A DNA stretch of 56,866 nt from an uncultured Acetobacteraceae bacterium. GTDB lineage: Bacteria; Pseudomonadota; Alphaproteobacteria; Acetobacterales; Acetobacteraceae. Numbering within the stretch: the first letter of the stretch is position 1; each line of letters begins with the position of its first letter. The stretch is taken from positions 1 to 56,866 of the forward strand of contig CADCTL010000139.1 of the NCBI GenBank assembly GCA_902805625.1, given 5' to 3'. Made by a program: the position numbers and the translations under genes. Under the pieces are notes generated by a model that saw only the letters and a list, made by a program, of their open reading frames with translations, was not told the DNA's origin and made no database searches. This document shows positions 41,795-52,366 of this stretch, piece after piece.

Positions 41795-42532
41795 CTACTC
41801 TCCCGGTACGTCGATGAGGGTGAGCGGCCCGCCCGCGGGAGCGCTGGTCTGGCGCCCGATGGCGGAACCGATCGGCGGACGCTCGCCCCGCCGCAAGGCC
41901 TCGATCAGGGCAACCGTGCGGTCGTAGTCGAGGTCCTCGTAGTAGTCGTCGTCCACCTGCAGCAACGGCGCGTTCACGCAGCCGCCCAGGCACTCCACCT
42001 CAGTCAGCGTGAACATCCCGTCCGGGCTGGTGTCGCCGTAGCCCTTGAGGTGCCCGGCGTCCTTGCACGCGCGGAACACCTCGTCCGAGCCGCGGAGCCA
42101 GCAGGGCGTCGTGCCGCACACCTGGAGGTGGACCTTGCCGATCGGCTTGGTGTTGAACATCAGGTAAAAGGTGGCGACCTCGTAGACGCGGATCGGCGCC
42201 ATGCCGAGGCGCTCGGCGACCACGTCCATGGCGACTCGCGGCACCCAGGCGCTGCCGGTCTGCCGGCCCATCTGCCGCTGCACGAGGTACAACGCCGGAA
42301 TCACCGCGCTGGCCTGCTTGCCCGGCGGGTAGCGCTTGATGATGTCGGCCAGCGCCGCCTCGCTCTCCGCGTCGAACTCGAAGCGTGTCGGCTGGTCCGG
42401 CACCTCGTTGGCGTTGCCCAGGGCGTGCGTCGCCTCGAAGCCGCCGCCGATCTCCTGGCCGCCCTGCCCGTGGCCGCCCGCGATCCGGCCGCCGCCGCTC
42501 CGGTGCGCGTCGTCGTGGCTGCCGCCGCTCAC
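41795..42532 (-). CDS. nuoE: NADH-quinone oxidoreductase subunit E, with Gly/His-rich N-terminus
   Basis: 2Fe-2S (N1a) thioredoxin-fold subunit. The cluster ligands are C139, C144, C181 and C185 (VCGTTPC and ECLGGC). The GTG at 42532 overlaps the nuoD stop (GTGA), as elsewhere in this genome, giving 245 residues. The first 32 residues are a Gly/His/Ser-rich stretch ([21 protein letters not shown]) before the conserved [19 protein letters not shown]. If a later start were used the protein would be nearer 205 residues, but no good alternative ribosome site was seen. Confidence 0.93.
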   Translation of the reverse strand: MSGGSHDDAHRSGGGRIAGGHGQGGQEIGGGFEATHALGNANEVPDQPTRFEFDAESEAALADIIKRYPPGKQASAVIPALYLVQRQMGRQTGSAWVPRVAMDVVAERLGMAPIRVYEVATFYLMFNTKPIGKVHLQVCGTTPCWLRGSDEVFRACKDAGHLKGYGDTSPDGMFTLTEVECLGGCVNAPLLQVDDDYYEDLDYDRTVALIEALRRGERPPIGSAIGRQTSAPAGGPLTLIDVPGE

Positions 42533-43782
42533 CGGTCGATCTCCCCGAAGACGATGTCGAGCGAGCCGATGATCGCCACGGCGTCCGCCAGCATATGGCC
42601 TTTGGAGAGCACTTCCATGGCCTGCAGGTGCGCGAAGCCAGGCGCTCGGATCTTGCAACGGTACGGCCGGTTGGTGCCGTCCGCCACCAAGTACATCCCG
42701 AACTCGCCCTTGGGCGCCTCGGTCACGGTGTAGGTCGCGCCTGCCGGCACGTGGAAGCCCTCGGTGTAAAGTTTGAAGTGGTGGATCAGCGCCTCCATGG
42801 AGCGCTTCATTTCCCGGCGCGGCGGCGGCGCTATCTTGAAGTCGCGGATGCGCACCGGCCCGGGCTCCAGCCGGTCCAGGCACTGCTCGACGATGCGGAG
42901 GGACTGCATCATCTCCCGCACCCGGACGAGGTAGCGGTCGTAGCAGTCGCCGTGCCGGCCGACCGGGATGTCGAAATCCAGCTCGGGGTAGATCTCGTAA
43001 GGCTGGGATTTGCGCAAGTCCCAGGCGCAGCCGGAGGCGCGCAGGTTGGGGCCGCTGAAGCCCCACTCCATGGCCTGCTCCGGCGTCATCACGCCGATGT
43101 CCACGGTGCGCTGCTTGAAAATGCGGTTCTCCGTGAGCAGCCCTTCCAGCTCCTCCACGAAGGCCGGGAACTGCCGGCACCACGTGCGGATGCGCGCCTC
43201 GATCTCCGGCGGCACGTCCTTGGCCACGCCGCCGGGGCGGAAGTAGTTGACGTGGTAGTGCGAGCCGCCCACCGCCTCGTAGAATTCCAGCAGGTGCTCG
43301 CGCTGCTCGAAGGCCGGGAAGGCCGGCGTGATGGCGCCACAATCGAGCGCGTAGGTGGTGATGTTGAGCAGGTGGTTCATGATGCGCGTGATCTCCGCGA
43401 ACATCGTGCGGATCACGCGCCCCCGGCGCGGCACGTCGCCGTCGATGCCGAGCAAGCGCTCGATGGCGATGGCGTAGCTGTGCTCCATGCACATGGGCGA
43501 GACGTAATCCAGCCGGTCCATGTAGGGGATCGTCTGGAGGTACGGCTTGTACTCGACGAACTTCTCAGTCCCCCGGTGCAGCAGGCCGATGTGCGGGTCG
43601 GCACGCTCCACGAGTTCGCCCTTCATCTCCAAGATGAGGCGCAGCACGCCGTGCGCCGCCGGATGCTGGGGGCCGAAGTTGAGGGTGTGATTGTCCACCT
43701 CGATCGTGCGGCGCGCGGCGCCGGCATCCGGAGAGGCGGCGTCGGCGACCGGACCGGGGTTGGCAATGGCGGTGCCGCTCAT
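42529..43782 (-). CDS. nuoD: NADH-quinone oxidoreductase subunit D
   Basis: The 49-kDa-type subunit that forms the quinone-binding site with NuoB. The 417 residues include [60 protein letters not shown], and the C-terminal [20 protein letters not shown] with [19 protein letters not shown]. NuoC and NuoD are separate genes here, not fused. ATG start overlapping the nuoC stop by 4 bases. Confidence 0.98.
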   Translation of the reverse strand: MSGTAIANPGPVADAASPDAGAARRTIEVDNHTLNFGPQHPAAHGVLRLILEMKGELVERADPHIGLLHRGTEKFVEYKPYLQTIPYMDRLDYVSPMCMEHSYAIAIERLLGIDGDVPRRGRVIRTMFAEITRIMNHLLNITTYALDCGAITPAFPAFEQREHLLEFYEAVGGSHYHVNYFRPGGVAKDVPPEIEARIRTWCRQFPAFVEELEGLLTENRIFKQRTVDIGVMTPEQAMEWGFSGPNLRASGCAWDLRKSQPYEIYPELDFDIPVGRHGDCYDRYLVRVREMMQSLRIVEQCLDRLEPGPVRIRDFKIAPPPRREMKRSMEALIHHFKLYTEGFHVPAGATYTVTEAPKGEFGMYLVADGTNRPYRCKIRAPGFAHLQAMEVLSKGHMLADAVAIIGSLDIVFGEIDR

Positions 43783-44432
43783 GGCTTCGGCCCCTCGATG
43801 CGGTTATGGTGGATCTTCTCGTCGCCCGGCAGGGTGGTCATGCCCTCCCAAGGCGAGAGGAAGTCGAAATTGCGGAAGTCCTGCATGAGCTTCACCGGCT
43901 CGTAGACCACCTGCTTCCGCTCCTCGTCGTAGCGGACCTCGACGTAGCCGGTGAGCGGGAAGTCCTTGCGGAGCGGGTGGCCCTCGAAGCCGTAGTCGGT
44001 CAGCAGGCGGCGCAGGTCCGTCTGCCCCTCGAAGACGATGCCGTACATGTCCCAGGCCTCGCGCTCGTACCAGGTCGCGCAGGGCCAGAGGCCGGCGACG
44101 CTCGGCACGGAGCCGGCGTCCGCCACCTCCGTGACCACGCGGATGCGTTGGTTCCGGGACAAGCTGAGAAGGTTGTAAACGACCTCGAAGCGCAACGGCC
44201 GCTCTGGCCAGTCCACGCCGCAAAGGTCCATCAGCTGCTCAAAGGCGAATTGGGGCGCGTCGCGCAGCAGCGCCAGCACGTCGAGCAGGCCGTCGCTGCG
44301 CACGCGCAGCACCAGTTCCGCCCCGCGCTCCAACTCAATGGCCCGCACCGTGCCGTGCGGCAGGGCGGCGCGCACCGCCTCGCCCATCGCCTGCATGTCG
44401 GAGGCGCCGGTGTTCGTCGTCAGCTCACCCAC
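43779..44432 (-). CDS. nuoC: NADH-quinone oxidoreductase subunit C
   Basis: The 30-kDa-type subunit of the peripheral arm. The 217 residues show [55 protein letters not shown] with [20 protein letters not shown] and [11 protein letters not shown], which is the family signature. The GTG start overlaps the nuoB stop by 8 bases. Confidence 0.97.
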   Translation of the reverse strand: MGELTTNTGASDMQAMGEAVRAALPHGTVRAIELERGAELVLRVRSDGLLDVLALLRDAPQFAFEQLMDLCGVDWPERPLRFEVVYNLLSLSRNQRIRVVTEVADAGSVPSVAGLWPCATWYEREAWDMYGIVFEGQTDLRRLLTDYGFEGHPLRKDFPLTGYVEVRYDEERKQVVYEPVKLMQDFRNFDFLSPWEGMTTLPGDEKIHHNRIEGPKP

Positions 44433-45030
44433 GGAGGATGGTCCCCTCCCGCCGAATCTTCTTCTGCAGTTGCATGATGCCGTAGAGCAGCCCTTCCGCC
44501 GTCGGGGGGCAGCCCGGCACGTACACGTCCACCGGCACGATGCGGTCGCAGCCGCGCACCACGCTGTAGCTGTAATGGTAGTAGCCGCCGCCGTTGGCGC
44601 AGCTCCCCATCGAGATCACCCAACGCGGCTCCGACATCTGGTCGTAAACCTTGCGCAGCGCGGGCGCCATTTTGTTGGTGAGCGTGCCGGCGACGATCAT
44701 CACGTCCGACTGCCGCGGCGAACCGCGCGGGAAGATGCCGAAGCGGTCGAGGTCGTAGCGCGCCATGTAGGTGTGGATCATCGGCACGGCGCAGCAGGCG
44801 AGCCCGAAGGTCATCGGCCACAGGCTGCCGGTGCGCGCCCAGTTCACCAGCTTGTCGAGGTTTGCGACCACGAAGCCCTTGTCCTGGACCTCGCCGGTGA
44901 TGCCCTGCACCACCGCGTCCTGCGCCGGGCCGGGCGGCAGCGCCTCGCGGTTCCACGCGAGCGCCTCCGTTTCGGCGTTCTCTTGCTGCCGCGGCGGCGG
45001 GACCGCGGCGGCTCCGGTGTGTGCGCTCAT
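44425..45030 (-). CDS. nuoB: NADH-quinone oxidoreductase subunit B
   Basis: Carries the terminal cluster N2 next to the quinone site. The 201 residues have the unusual tandem-cysteine ligand set C79-C80 ([12 protein letters not shown]), C144 ([19 protein letters not shown]) and C174 ([12 protein letters not shown]). An N-terminal polar extension of about 50 residues precedes the core, as in many alphaproteobacteria. ATG start 8 bases after the nuoA stop. Confidence 0.98.
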   Translation of the reverse strand: MSAHTGAAAVPPPRQQENAETEALAWNREALPPGPAQDAVVQGITGEVQDKGFVVANLDKLVNWARTGSLWPMTFGLACCAVPMIHTYMARYDLDRFGIFPRGSPRQSDVMIVAGTLTNKMAPALRKVYDQMSEPRWVISMGSCANGGGYYHYSYSVVRGCDRIVPVDVYVPGCPPTAEGLLYGIMQLQKKIRREGTILRG

Positions 45031-45038
45031 TCGCGGGG

Positions 45039-45407
45039 CTACTCCCAGTCCAGGGCGCCCTTGCGCCATTCGTAGAGGAAGCCGACCGTGAGGACGGCGA
45101 GGAAGCCGATCATGGAGAAGAAGCCGAACCAGCCCACGTCGCCGAGCGCGATGGCCCAGGGGAACAGGAAGGCGACCTCCAGGTCGAAGATGATGAACAG
45201 GATGGCGACGAGGTAGAACCGCACGTCGAAGCGGCGGCGCGTGTCGTCGAAGGGCTCGAAGCCGCACTCGTAAGTGGAGAGCTTCTCCGCGTTCGGCTTC
45301 TGCCGCGCCAGCAACAGGCTCCCGCCGACCATGGCCGCGGCGATGCCGCCCGCAACGGCCAGGAAGACGAGAATAGGGAAGTACTCGGCCAGCAACGGCT
45401 GGGTCAT
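45039..45407 (-). CDS. nuoA: NADH-quinone oxidoreductase subunit A
   Basis: A three-helix membrane subunit. The 122 residues contain [20 protein letters not shown] and [20 protein letters not shown] with FPWA, the diagnostic blocks. First gene of the 14-gene operon. GGAG sits six bases upstream of the ATG. The 241 bases upstream to tRNA-Asp contain no gene; nuo transcription may start there or read through from the tRNAs. Confidence 0.98.
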   Translation of the reverse strand: MTQPLLAEYFPILVFLAVAGGIAAAMVGGSLLLARQKPNAEKLSTYECGFEPFDDTRRRFDVRFYLVAILFIIFDLEVAFLFPWAIALGDVGWFGFFSMIGFLAVLTVGFLYEWRKGALDWE

Positions 45408-45648
45408 AAACTGCTCCGCCCGTGTTGGCGCCGCCCTGGCGCGTGGCTTCCGCGGCGCGCCGGGGCCCTGCCGCGACGCGGAGCGCGGAAGTTAGCGGCG
45501 ACGACGAAGGGGCGCCACAGGGCCGCTCTCGCTATCGGACACCGGAATTGGTCACGGCGACGCAGAACGAAAAGGGGCCGGAAGGCCGCAAGTTGTTGGA
45601 ATTCCGCGACGCTCAAAACCGCCGCATCCTCGCCCACGATGGGGAGGT

Positions 45649-45725
<77 letters not shown>

Positions 45726-45785
45726 AGTCCAACGAGCGGCGGGTCTAAGTCTCGGGTGGTGCGGTGTCAAGCGCGGAGCGGCGCA

Positions 45786-45857
45786 TGGGCGCTGACGGGA
45801 TCGAACCGCCGACATCCTGTGTGTAAGACAGGCGCTCTACCGCTGAGCTAAGCGCCC
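45786..45857 (-). tRNA. tRNA-Val (TAC)
   Basis: Cloverleaf on the minus strand: acceptor GGGCGCT/AGCGCCC, D arm GCTC/GAGC, anticodon stem CCTGT/ACAGG with loop CTTACAC (anticodon TAC), T arm GGCGG/CCGTC with TTCGATC, and discriminator A. The 3' CCA is not encoded. It lies 60 bases upstream of tRNA-Asp, probably in one transcript. Confidence 0.96.
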
Positions 45858-45868
45858 GCGCGCGGCCG

Positions 45869-45896
45869 GACATAGCATCCGGCGGCAAACAAGCAA
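45869..45896 (-). promoter_or_regulatory. Candidate promoter for tRNA-Val/tRNA-Asp
   Basis: Minus-strand TTGCTT (45891-45896) and TATGTC (45869-45874) are separated by 16 bases, placing a start about 5-10 bases before tRNA-Val. The -35 box overlaps the T-run of the lon terminator. Confidence 0.45.
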
Positions 45897-45935
45897 AAAA
45901 GAAGCCCGGGGCGCGATGCAAGTCGCGCCCCGGGC
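45895..45935 (-). terminator. Intrinsic terminator of lon
   Basis: Perfect 12-bp GC stem GCCCGGGGCGCG/CGCGCCCCGGGC (45904-45915 with 45924-45935), 8-base loop, followed on the minus strand by TTC and then six T. It lies 21 bases after the lon stop. Confidence 0.92.
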
Positions 45936-45956
45936 CTGTCTGTCGTCCCTACTTGG

Positions 45957-48377
<2,421 letters not shown>

Positions 48378-48465
48378 TAAGGACCTCGCTAAAGGACAGT
48401 CGACGCGTGGGCCGCCCTAGGAACCAAAGGTTGACGGCACGGCCCATAACATCGCGGGTTCTTAA

Positions 48466-48496
48466 AAAAATGGGTCGCCTACCCGGTGCCAACAAG
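48466..48496 (-). promoter_or_regulatory. Candidate sigma-32 (heat-shock) promoter of lon
   Basis: The minus strand reads CTTGTTGG (48489-48496), about 14 bases, then CCCATTTT (48467-48474). This resembles the RpoH consensus CTTG...CCCATNT. It lies in the 188-base clpX-lon spacer, which otherwise has no gene, and fits the known heat-shock control of lon. Confidence 0.5.
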
Positions 48497-48565
48497 CACT
48501 TGAAACAAAGCAGGCGCCGGCAGTGTCTACGAGGTGGGCCAGGCGCGGCCCAGGCGTGGGCGCCT

Positions 48566-49822
48566 TCAGGCCGAATTCTGTTCCGCCGGCCGCTCGCCGT
48601 AGATGTAGAGCGGGCTGGCCCGCCCTTCGGCGACCTCACGGTTGATCACCACCTCGTCCACGTCGTCCAAACCGGGCAGGTCGAACATGGTGGTGAGCAG
48701 GATTGCTTCCATGATGGACCGCAAGCCGCGAGCGCCTGTTTTCCGCTGGATGGCACGGTGCGCCACCGAACGCATGGCGTCCTCGGTGAAGGCCAGCTTG
48801 GTGCCCTCCATCTCGAACAAGCGTTGATACTGCTTGACCAAGGCGTTCTTGGGCTTGGTCAGGATCTCAACCAGCGCCTTCTCGTCCAAGTCGTCGAGCG
48901 TCGCCACCACCGGCAAGCGGCCGATGAACTCGGGAATCAGCCCGAACTTGAGCAGATCTTCCGGTTCGACCTCGCGCAGGATCGCGCCCGTGCGACGCTC
49001 GTCCGGGCTGCGGACCTCGGCGCCGTAACCGATGCCGCTGCCCTTGCCACGGGCGGCGATGATGCGCTCCAAGCCGGCGAAGGCGCCGCCGCAGATGAAC
49101 AAAATGTTGGACGTATCAACCTGCAGGAATTCCTGCTGCGGATGCTTGCGCCCGCCTTGCGGCGGCACGGAGGCCACGGTGCCCTCCATGATCTTGAGCA
49201 GCGCCTGCTGGACACCCTCTCCACTCACGTCGCGGGTGATGGAGGGGTTGTCCGACTTGCGGCTGATCTTATCGACCTCGTCGATGTAGACGATGCCGCG
49301 CTGCGCCCGCTCCACGTTGTAGTCCGCGGCCTGGAGCAGCTTGAGGATGATGTTCTCCACGTCCTCGCCGACGTAGCCCGCCTCCGTCAGCGTGGTGGCG
49401 TCGGCCATCGTGAAGGGCACGTCGAGGATGCGGGCCAGCGTCTGCGCCAGCAGCGTCTTGCCGCTGCCGGTTGGGCCGACCAGCATGATGTTCGACTTGG
49501 CGATCTCGACGTCGCTGTTCTTCGCGCCGTGCGCCAACCGCTTGTAATGGTTGTGGACCGCGACGGAGAGGACCTTCTTCGCGTGGTCCTGGCCGATGAC
49601 GTAGTCGTCGAGGACCTTGCAGATCTCCTTCGGCGTCGGCACCCCGTCGCGGGACTTCACGAGGTGCGTTTTGTGCTCCTCGCGGATGATGTCCATGCAC
49701 AGCTCGACGCACTCGTCGCAGATGAACACGGTCGGCCCGGCGATCAGCTTGCGGACCTCGTGCTGCGACTTGCCGCAGAAGGAGCAGTACAGGGTGTTCT
49801 TGGAATCGCCGGACTTGCTCAT
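48566..49822 (-). CDS. clpX: ATP-dependent Clp protease ATP-binding subunit ClpX
   Basis: Unfoldase partner of ClpP. The 418 residues have the N-terminal zinc-binding domain (C13, C16, C35, C38), Walker A GPTGSGKT (116-123), the pore loop [10 protein letters not shown], Walker [11 protein letters not shown], the RKH loop in [11 protein letters not shown], the ClpP-contacting IGF-type loop region ([10 protein letters not shown]) and sensor 2 [14 protein letters not shown] 49822 is chosen over a GTG two codons upstream: GGGGAG lies five bases before the ATG and the standard MSKSG start results. Confidence 0.98.
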   Translation of the reverse strand: MSKSGDSKNTLYCSFCGKSQHEVRKLIAGPTVFICDECVELCMDIIREEHKTHLVKSRDGVPTPKEICKVLDDYVIGQDHAKKVLSVAVHNHYKRLAHGAKNSDVEIAKSNIMLVGPTGSGKTLLAQTLARILDVPFTMADATTLTEAGYVGEDVENIILKLLQAADYNVERAQRGIVYIDEVDKISRKSDNPSITRDVSGEGVQQALLKIMEGTVASVPPQGGRKHPQQEFLQVDTSNILFICGGAFAGLERIIAARGKGSGIGYGAEVRSPDERRTGAILREVEPEDLLKFGLIPEFIGRLPVVATLDDLDEKALVEILTKPKNALVKQYQRLFEMEGTKLAFTEDAMRSVAHRAIQRKTGARGLRSIMEAILLTTMFDLPGLDDVDEVVINREVAEGRASPLYIYGERPAEQNSA

Positions 49823-50029
49823 GGGCACTCCCCGTCTCCTGGCCGCCCCGTCACCGGATCAGGGGGACGGCGGCCGGGAGGAACGCTGATCAGGACTGTA
49901 GCCCCCCTGCCATCGGGGGAAAAGCGCGACCCGCTTCGGGCACGCACGCGCAACGGCACCCAGGTCCAGGGTGGACCGGTCGTATTACCAGTGTGTTACC
50001 CGGGCCGTCCGGCCCGTGGCGGCCCGGTT

Positions 50030-50677
50030 TCAGGACCGGGACGCCTCGCTACCCGGCGGCACCGGCCGGCTCTCGACCACTTGGTCCACCAAGCCGAACT
50101 CCTTGGCCTCTTCGGCCGACATGAAGCTGTCGCGCTCCAGCTTGCGCTCGATGACGTCCAGCGGCTGGCCCGTGTGCCTCACATAGATCTCGTTCAACCG
50201 CTGCCGGAGCTTCAGGATCTCGCGGGCCTGGATCTCGATGTCCGTCGCTTGGCCTTGTGCCCCGCCGGAGGGCTGGTGCACCATGATCCGAGCGTTGGGC
50301 AGCGCGAAGCGCTTGTCCTTGGCACCGGCAGCGAGCAACAGGCTGCCCATGGAAGCCGCCTGACCGATGCAGACGGTGCTCACCGGGCTCCGGATGTACT
50401 GCATGGTGTCGTACATGGCCAAACCGGCCGAAACCACGCCGCCTGGGCTGTTGATGTAGAAGGCGATGTCCTTGTTAGGATTCTCGCTCTCCAGGAACAG
50501 GAGCTGGGCGCAGATCAAGGCCGAAACTTGGTCGAAGACCGGCCCAGTTAGGAAGATGATCCGCTCCTTCAGAAGGCGCGAATAGATGTCGAAGGCGCGC
50601 TCACCCCGCGCGGTCTGCTCGACCACCATCGGCACGAGATTGTTGTTGTAGACTTCGAACGGATCGCGGTCCCGCAT
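50030..50677 (-). CDS. clpP: ATP-dependent Clp protease proteolytic subunit ClpP
   Basis: Serine peptidase forming a 14-mer chamber. The 215 residues have the catalytic triad S109 ([11 protein letters not shown]), H134 (MVHQPSGG) and D183 ([18 protein letters not shown]). The N-terminus [20 protein letters not shown] and the INSPGG block are typical. ATG 50677 with AAAGG upstream. Downstream lie about 200 bases before clpX, and upstream a 129-base spacer to tig, so the genes are close but not overlapping. Confidence 0.98.
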   Translation of the reverse strand: MRDRDPFEVYNNNLVPMVVEQTARGERAFDIYSRLLKERIIFLTGPVFDQVSALICAQLLFLESENPNKDIAFYINSPGGVVSAGLAMYDTMQYIRSPVSTVCIGQAASMGSLLLAAGAKDKRFALPNARIMVHQPSGGAQGQATDIEIQAREILKLRQRLNEIYVRHTGQPLDVIERKLERDSFMSAEEAKEFGLVDQVVESRPVPPGSEASRS

Positions 50678-50769
50678 GGTTCTGGCCTTTCGATCGCCCC
50701 GCCCCCCGAGGCGGCGCGGCGCCCCAGAGCGGGGTGCCGCATCAATGACGAGCCTATGTGGTAGCACGG

Positions 50770-50803
50770 ACCCAGCGGGGGAAGACCTCCCCCAAAGGCT
50801 GGG
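50770..50803 (-). terminator. Large hairpin after tig
   Basis: Outer stem ACCCAGC/GCTGGGT with an inner GGGGGA/TTCCCCC, just after the tig stop. There is no T-run downstream on the minus strand, so termination would be weak or Rho-assisted; it may instead stabilise the tig 3' end. Confidence 0.45.
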
Positions 50804-50806
50804 TTT

Positions 50807-52144
50807 TCAGGCGGCGACGGCCGTTGCCAGTTCCTCCGGCGCCACGCTCCGCTCCGTCACCTTGGCCAGTTCCAGCATGAAATCCACGACCTTCTCCTCG
50901 AAGATGGGGGATCGGAGGTTTTCGGCCGCTTGCGGCGTTTTGCGGAAGAACTCCATCACCTGCTGCTCCTGGCCGGGGTAGCGCGCGGCCTCCTGGCGCA
51001 TGGCGCGGGCCAGCTCCTCGCCGGAAACGGCGATGTTGTTGGTGCGGCCGATCTCCGACAGCAGCAGGCCGAGGCGGATGCGGCGTTCGGCGATGGCGCG
51101 GTACTCGCCGCGCAGCGTGTCCTCGTCCTTGTTCTTGTCGTCCTCGTCCAGCTTCCCGGCCTTCATGTCGGCTTCGACCCGTTGCCAGATCTGGTTGAAC
51201 TCGGCGTCCACCATCCCCTGGGGCACCGGGAAGTCGGCCCGCTCGGAAAGCCGGTCGAGCAGGGCGCGCTTGATCTTCATGCGGGCCATGGAGTCGTACT
51301 CCCGCTGGAGCGTCTCCCGCACGGTGTCCCGCAGCTTCTCGGCGTTCTCGAAGCCGAGGCTGGTGGCCATCGCGTCGTCGATCTCGGGCAGGACCGGGCG
51401 CTTGAGCGCCTTGCACGTCACCTCGAACCGCGCCGCCTTGCCGGCCAGCTCCTGCGCCGCGTACTCGGCCGGGAAGGTCACATCGACCTGGCGGGTTTCG
51501 CCGGCTCGGATGCCGACGAGCTGCTCGGTGAAGCCGGGGATGAAGCCCTCGCCGGCCACCTCGATCGGCATGTCGTTGGCGGAGCCGCCGGGGAAGGGCT
51601 CGCCCGGCTCGCCGTCCGTCACCATCCGGCCCACGAAATCGCAAACGGCGATCTCGCCCGCCTCGGCCGGGCGCTCTTCCGTGATGTCTTCCAGCTTGCG
51701 GTTGCGCTGGGCGATGGCGGACAGCGCCTTGTCCATCTGCTCGTCGCCCGGCTCCGCCTTCAGCCGCTCCAGTTCGATGCCGGCGAAATCGGGCATCGGC
51801 ACTTCGGGCATCACCTCCATCTCGACCTTGAATTCGAGGTCGGTGCCGTCGGCGAAGTTCACCAGCTCGATCTTCGGCTGCTGCGCGGGGCGGAGGCCGC
51901 GGTCGGACACGACCCGTTGGGTGGCGTCGTTCACCGAATTTTCCAGCACCTCGCCCATCACCGACTGGCCGTAGCGCTGCTGCACGACCCGCGGGGGGAT
52001 CTTGCCCGGACGGAAACCGGGCAAGCGGAGTTCCTTGCCGAGCTGGGCGAGGCGCTTCTCGCGCTCGGCGGTGATGTCGGTCGCGGGGACCACCACAGAA
52101 AAGGCCCGCTTCAGCCCCTCGTTCGCGACCTCGGTCACCTGCAT
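50807..52144 (-). CDS. tig: Trigger factor
   Basis: Ribosome-bound chaperone and peptidyl-prolyl isomerase. The 445 residues comprise an N-terminal ribosome-binding domain whose signature loop reads LPGFRPGKIPPRVVQQRYGQ (the GFRxGK-type motif), a central FKBP domain (AEAGEIAVCDFVGRMVTDGE, PGFTEQLVGIRAGE) and a long helical C-terminal cradle. ATG start 49 bases after the 3' end of tRNA-Leu, so it may share that transcript. The ribosome site is weak (GGA). Confidence 0.97.
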   Translation of the reverse strand: MQVTEVANEGLKRAFSVVVPATDITAEREKRLAQLGKELRLPGFRPGKIPPRVVQQRYGQSVMGEVLENSVNDATQRVVSDRGLRPAQQPKIELVNFADGTDLEFKVEMEVMPEVPMPDFAGIELERLKAEPGDEQMDKALSAIAQRNRKLEDITEERPAEAGEIAVCDFVGRMVTDGEPGEPFPGGSANDMPIEVAGEGFIPGFTEQLVGIRAGETRQVDVTFPAEYAAQELAGKAARFEVTCKALKRPVLPEIDDAMATSLGFENAEKLRDTVRETLQREYDSMARMKIKRALLDRLSERADFPVPQGMVDAEFNQIWQRVEADMKAGKLDEDDKNKDEDTLRGEYRAIAERRIRLGLLLSEIGRTNNIAVSGEELARAMRQEAARYPGQEQQVMEFFRKTPQAAENLRSPIFEEKVVDFMLELAKVTERSVAPEELATAVAA

Positions 52145-52193
52145 CGTCGTTCAATCCATAGAGTGTTGGCCGGGAAAACCGCAGCACGGGGCT

Positions 52194-52278
52194 TGGTGCG
52201 GGCGGAGGGACTTGAACCCCCAAGGCTTGCGCCACCGGAACCTAAATCCGGCGTGTCTGCCAATTCCACCACGCCCGC
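52194..52278 (-). tRNA. tRNA-Leu (TAG)
   Basis: Class II tRNA of 85 nt: acceptor GCGGGCG/CGCCCGC, anticodon stem CCGGA/TCCGG with loop TTTAGGT (anticodon TAG), a long variable arm (TGGCGCAAGCCT), and T loop TTCAAGT. Discriminator A and encoded CCA at the 3' end. Confidence 0.96.
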
Positions 52279-52309
52279 GCGGAGCCGGCCCGAAGCCCGG
52301 AAGCCGCCG

Positions 52310-52338
52310 GCTTTAGCGCAGCACGCGCGGCTTTCCAA
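52310..52338 (-). promoter_or_regulatory. Candidate promoter for tRNA-Leu (and tig)
   Basis: Minus-strand TTGGAA (52333-52338) and TAAAGC (52310-52315) with a 17-base spacer, in the short gap after the E1 gene; predicted start about 25 bases before the tRNA. Confidence 0.45.
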
Positions 52339-52366
52339 GGACGCGATGCGCCGGGCCGGGCGGGCC

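Noticed and set aside
45404-45637. A 77-codon minus-strand frame between tRNA-Asp and nuoA
   Set aside because: Arg/Ala-rich, no ribosome site, and no resemblance to a known small protein; it also abuts the nuoA leader.
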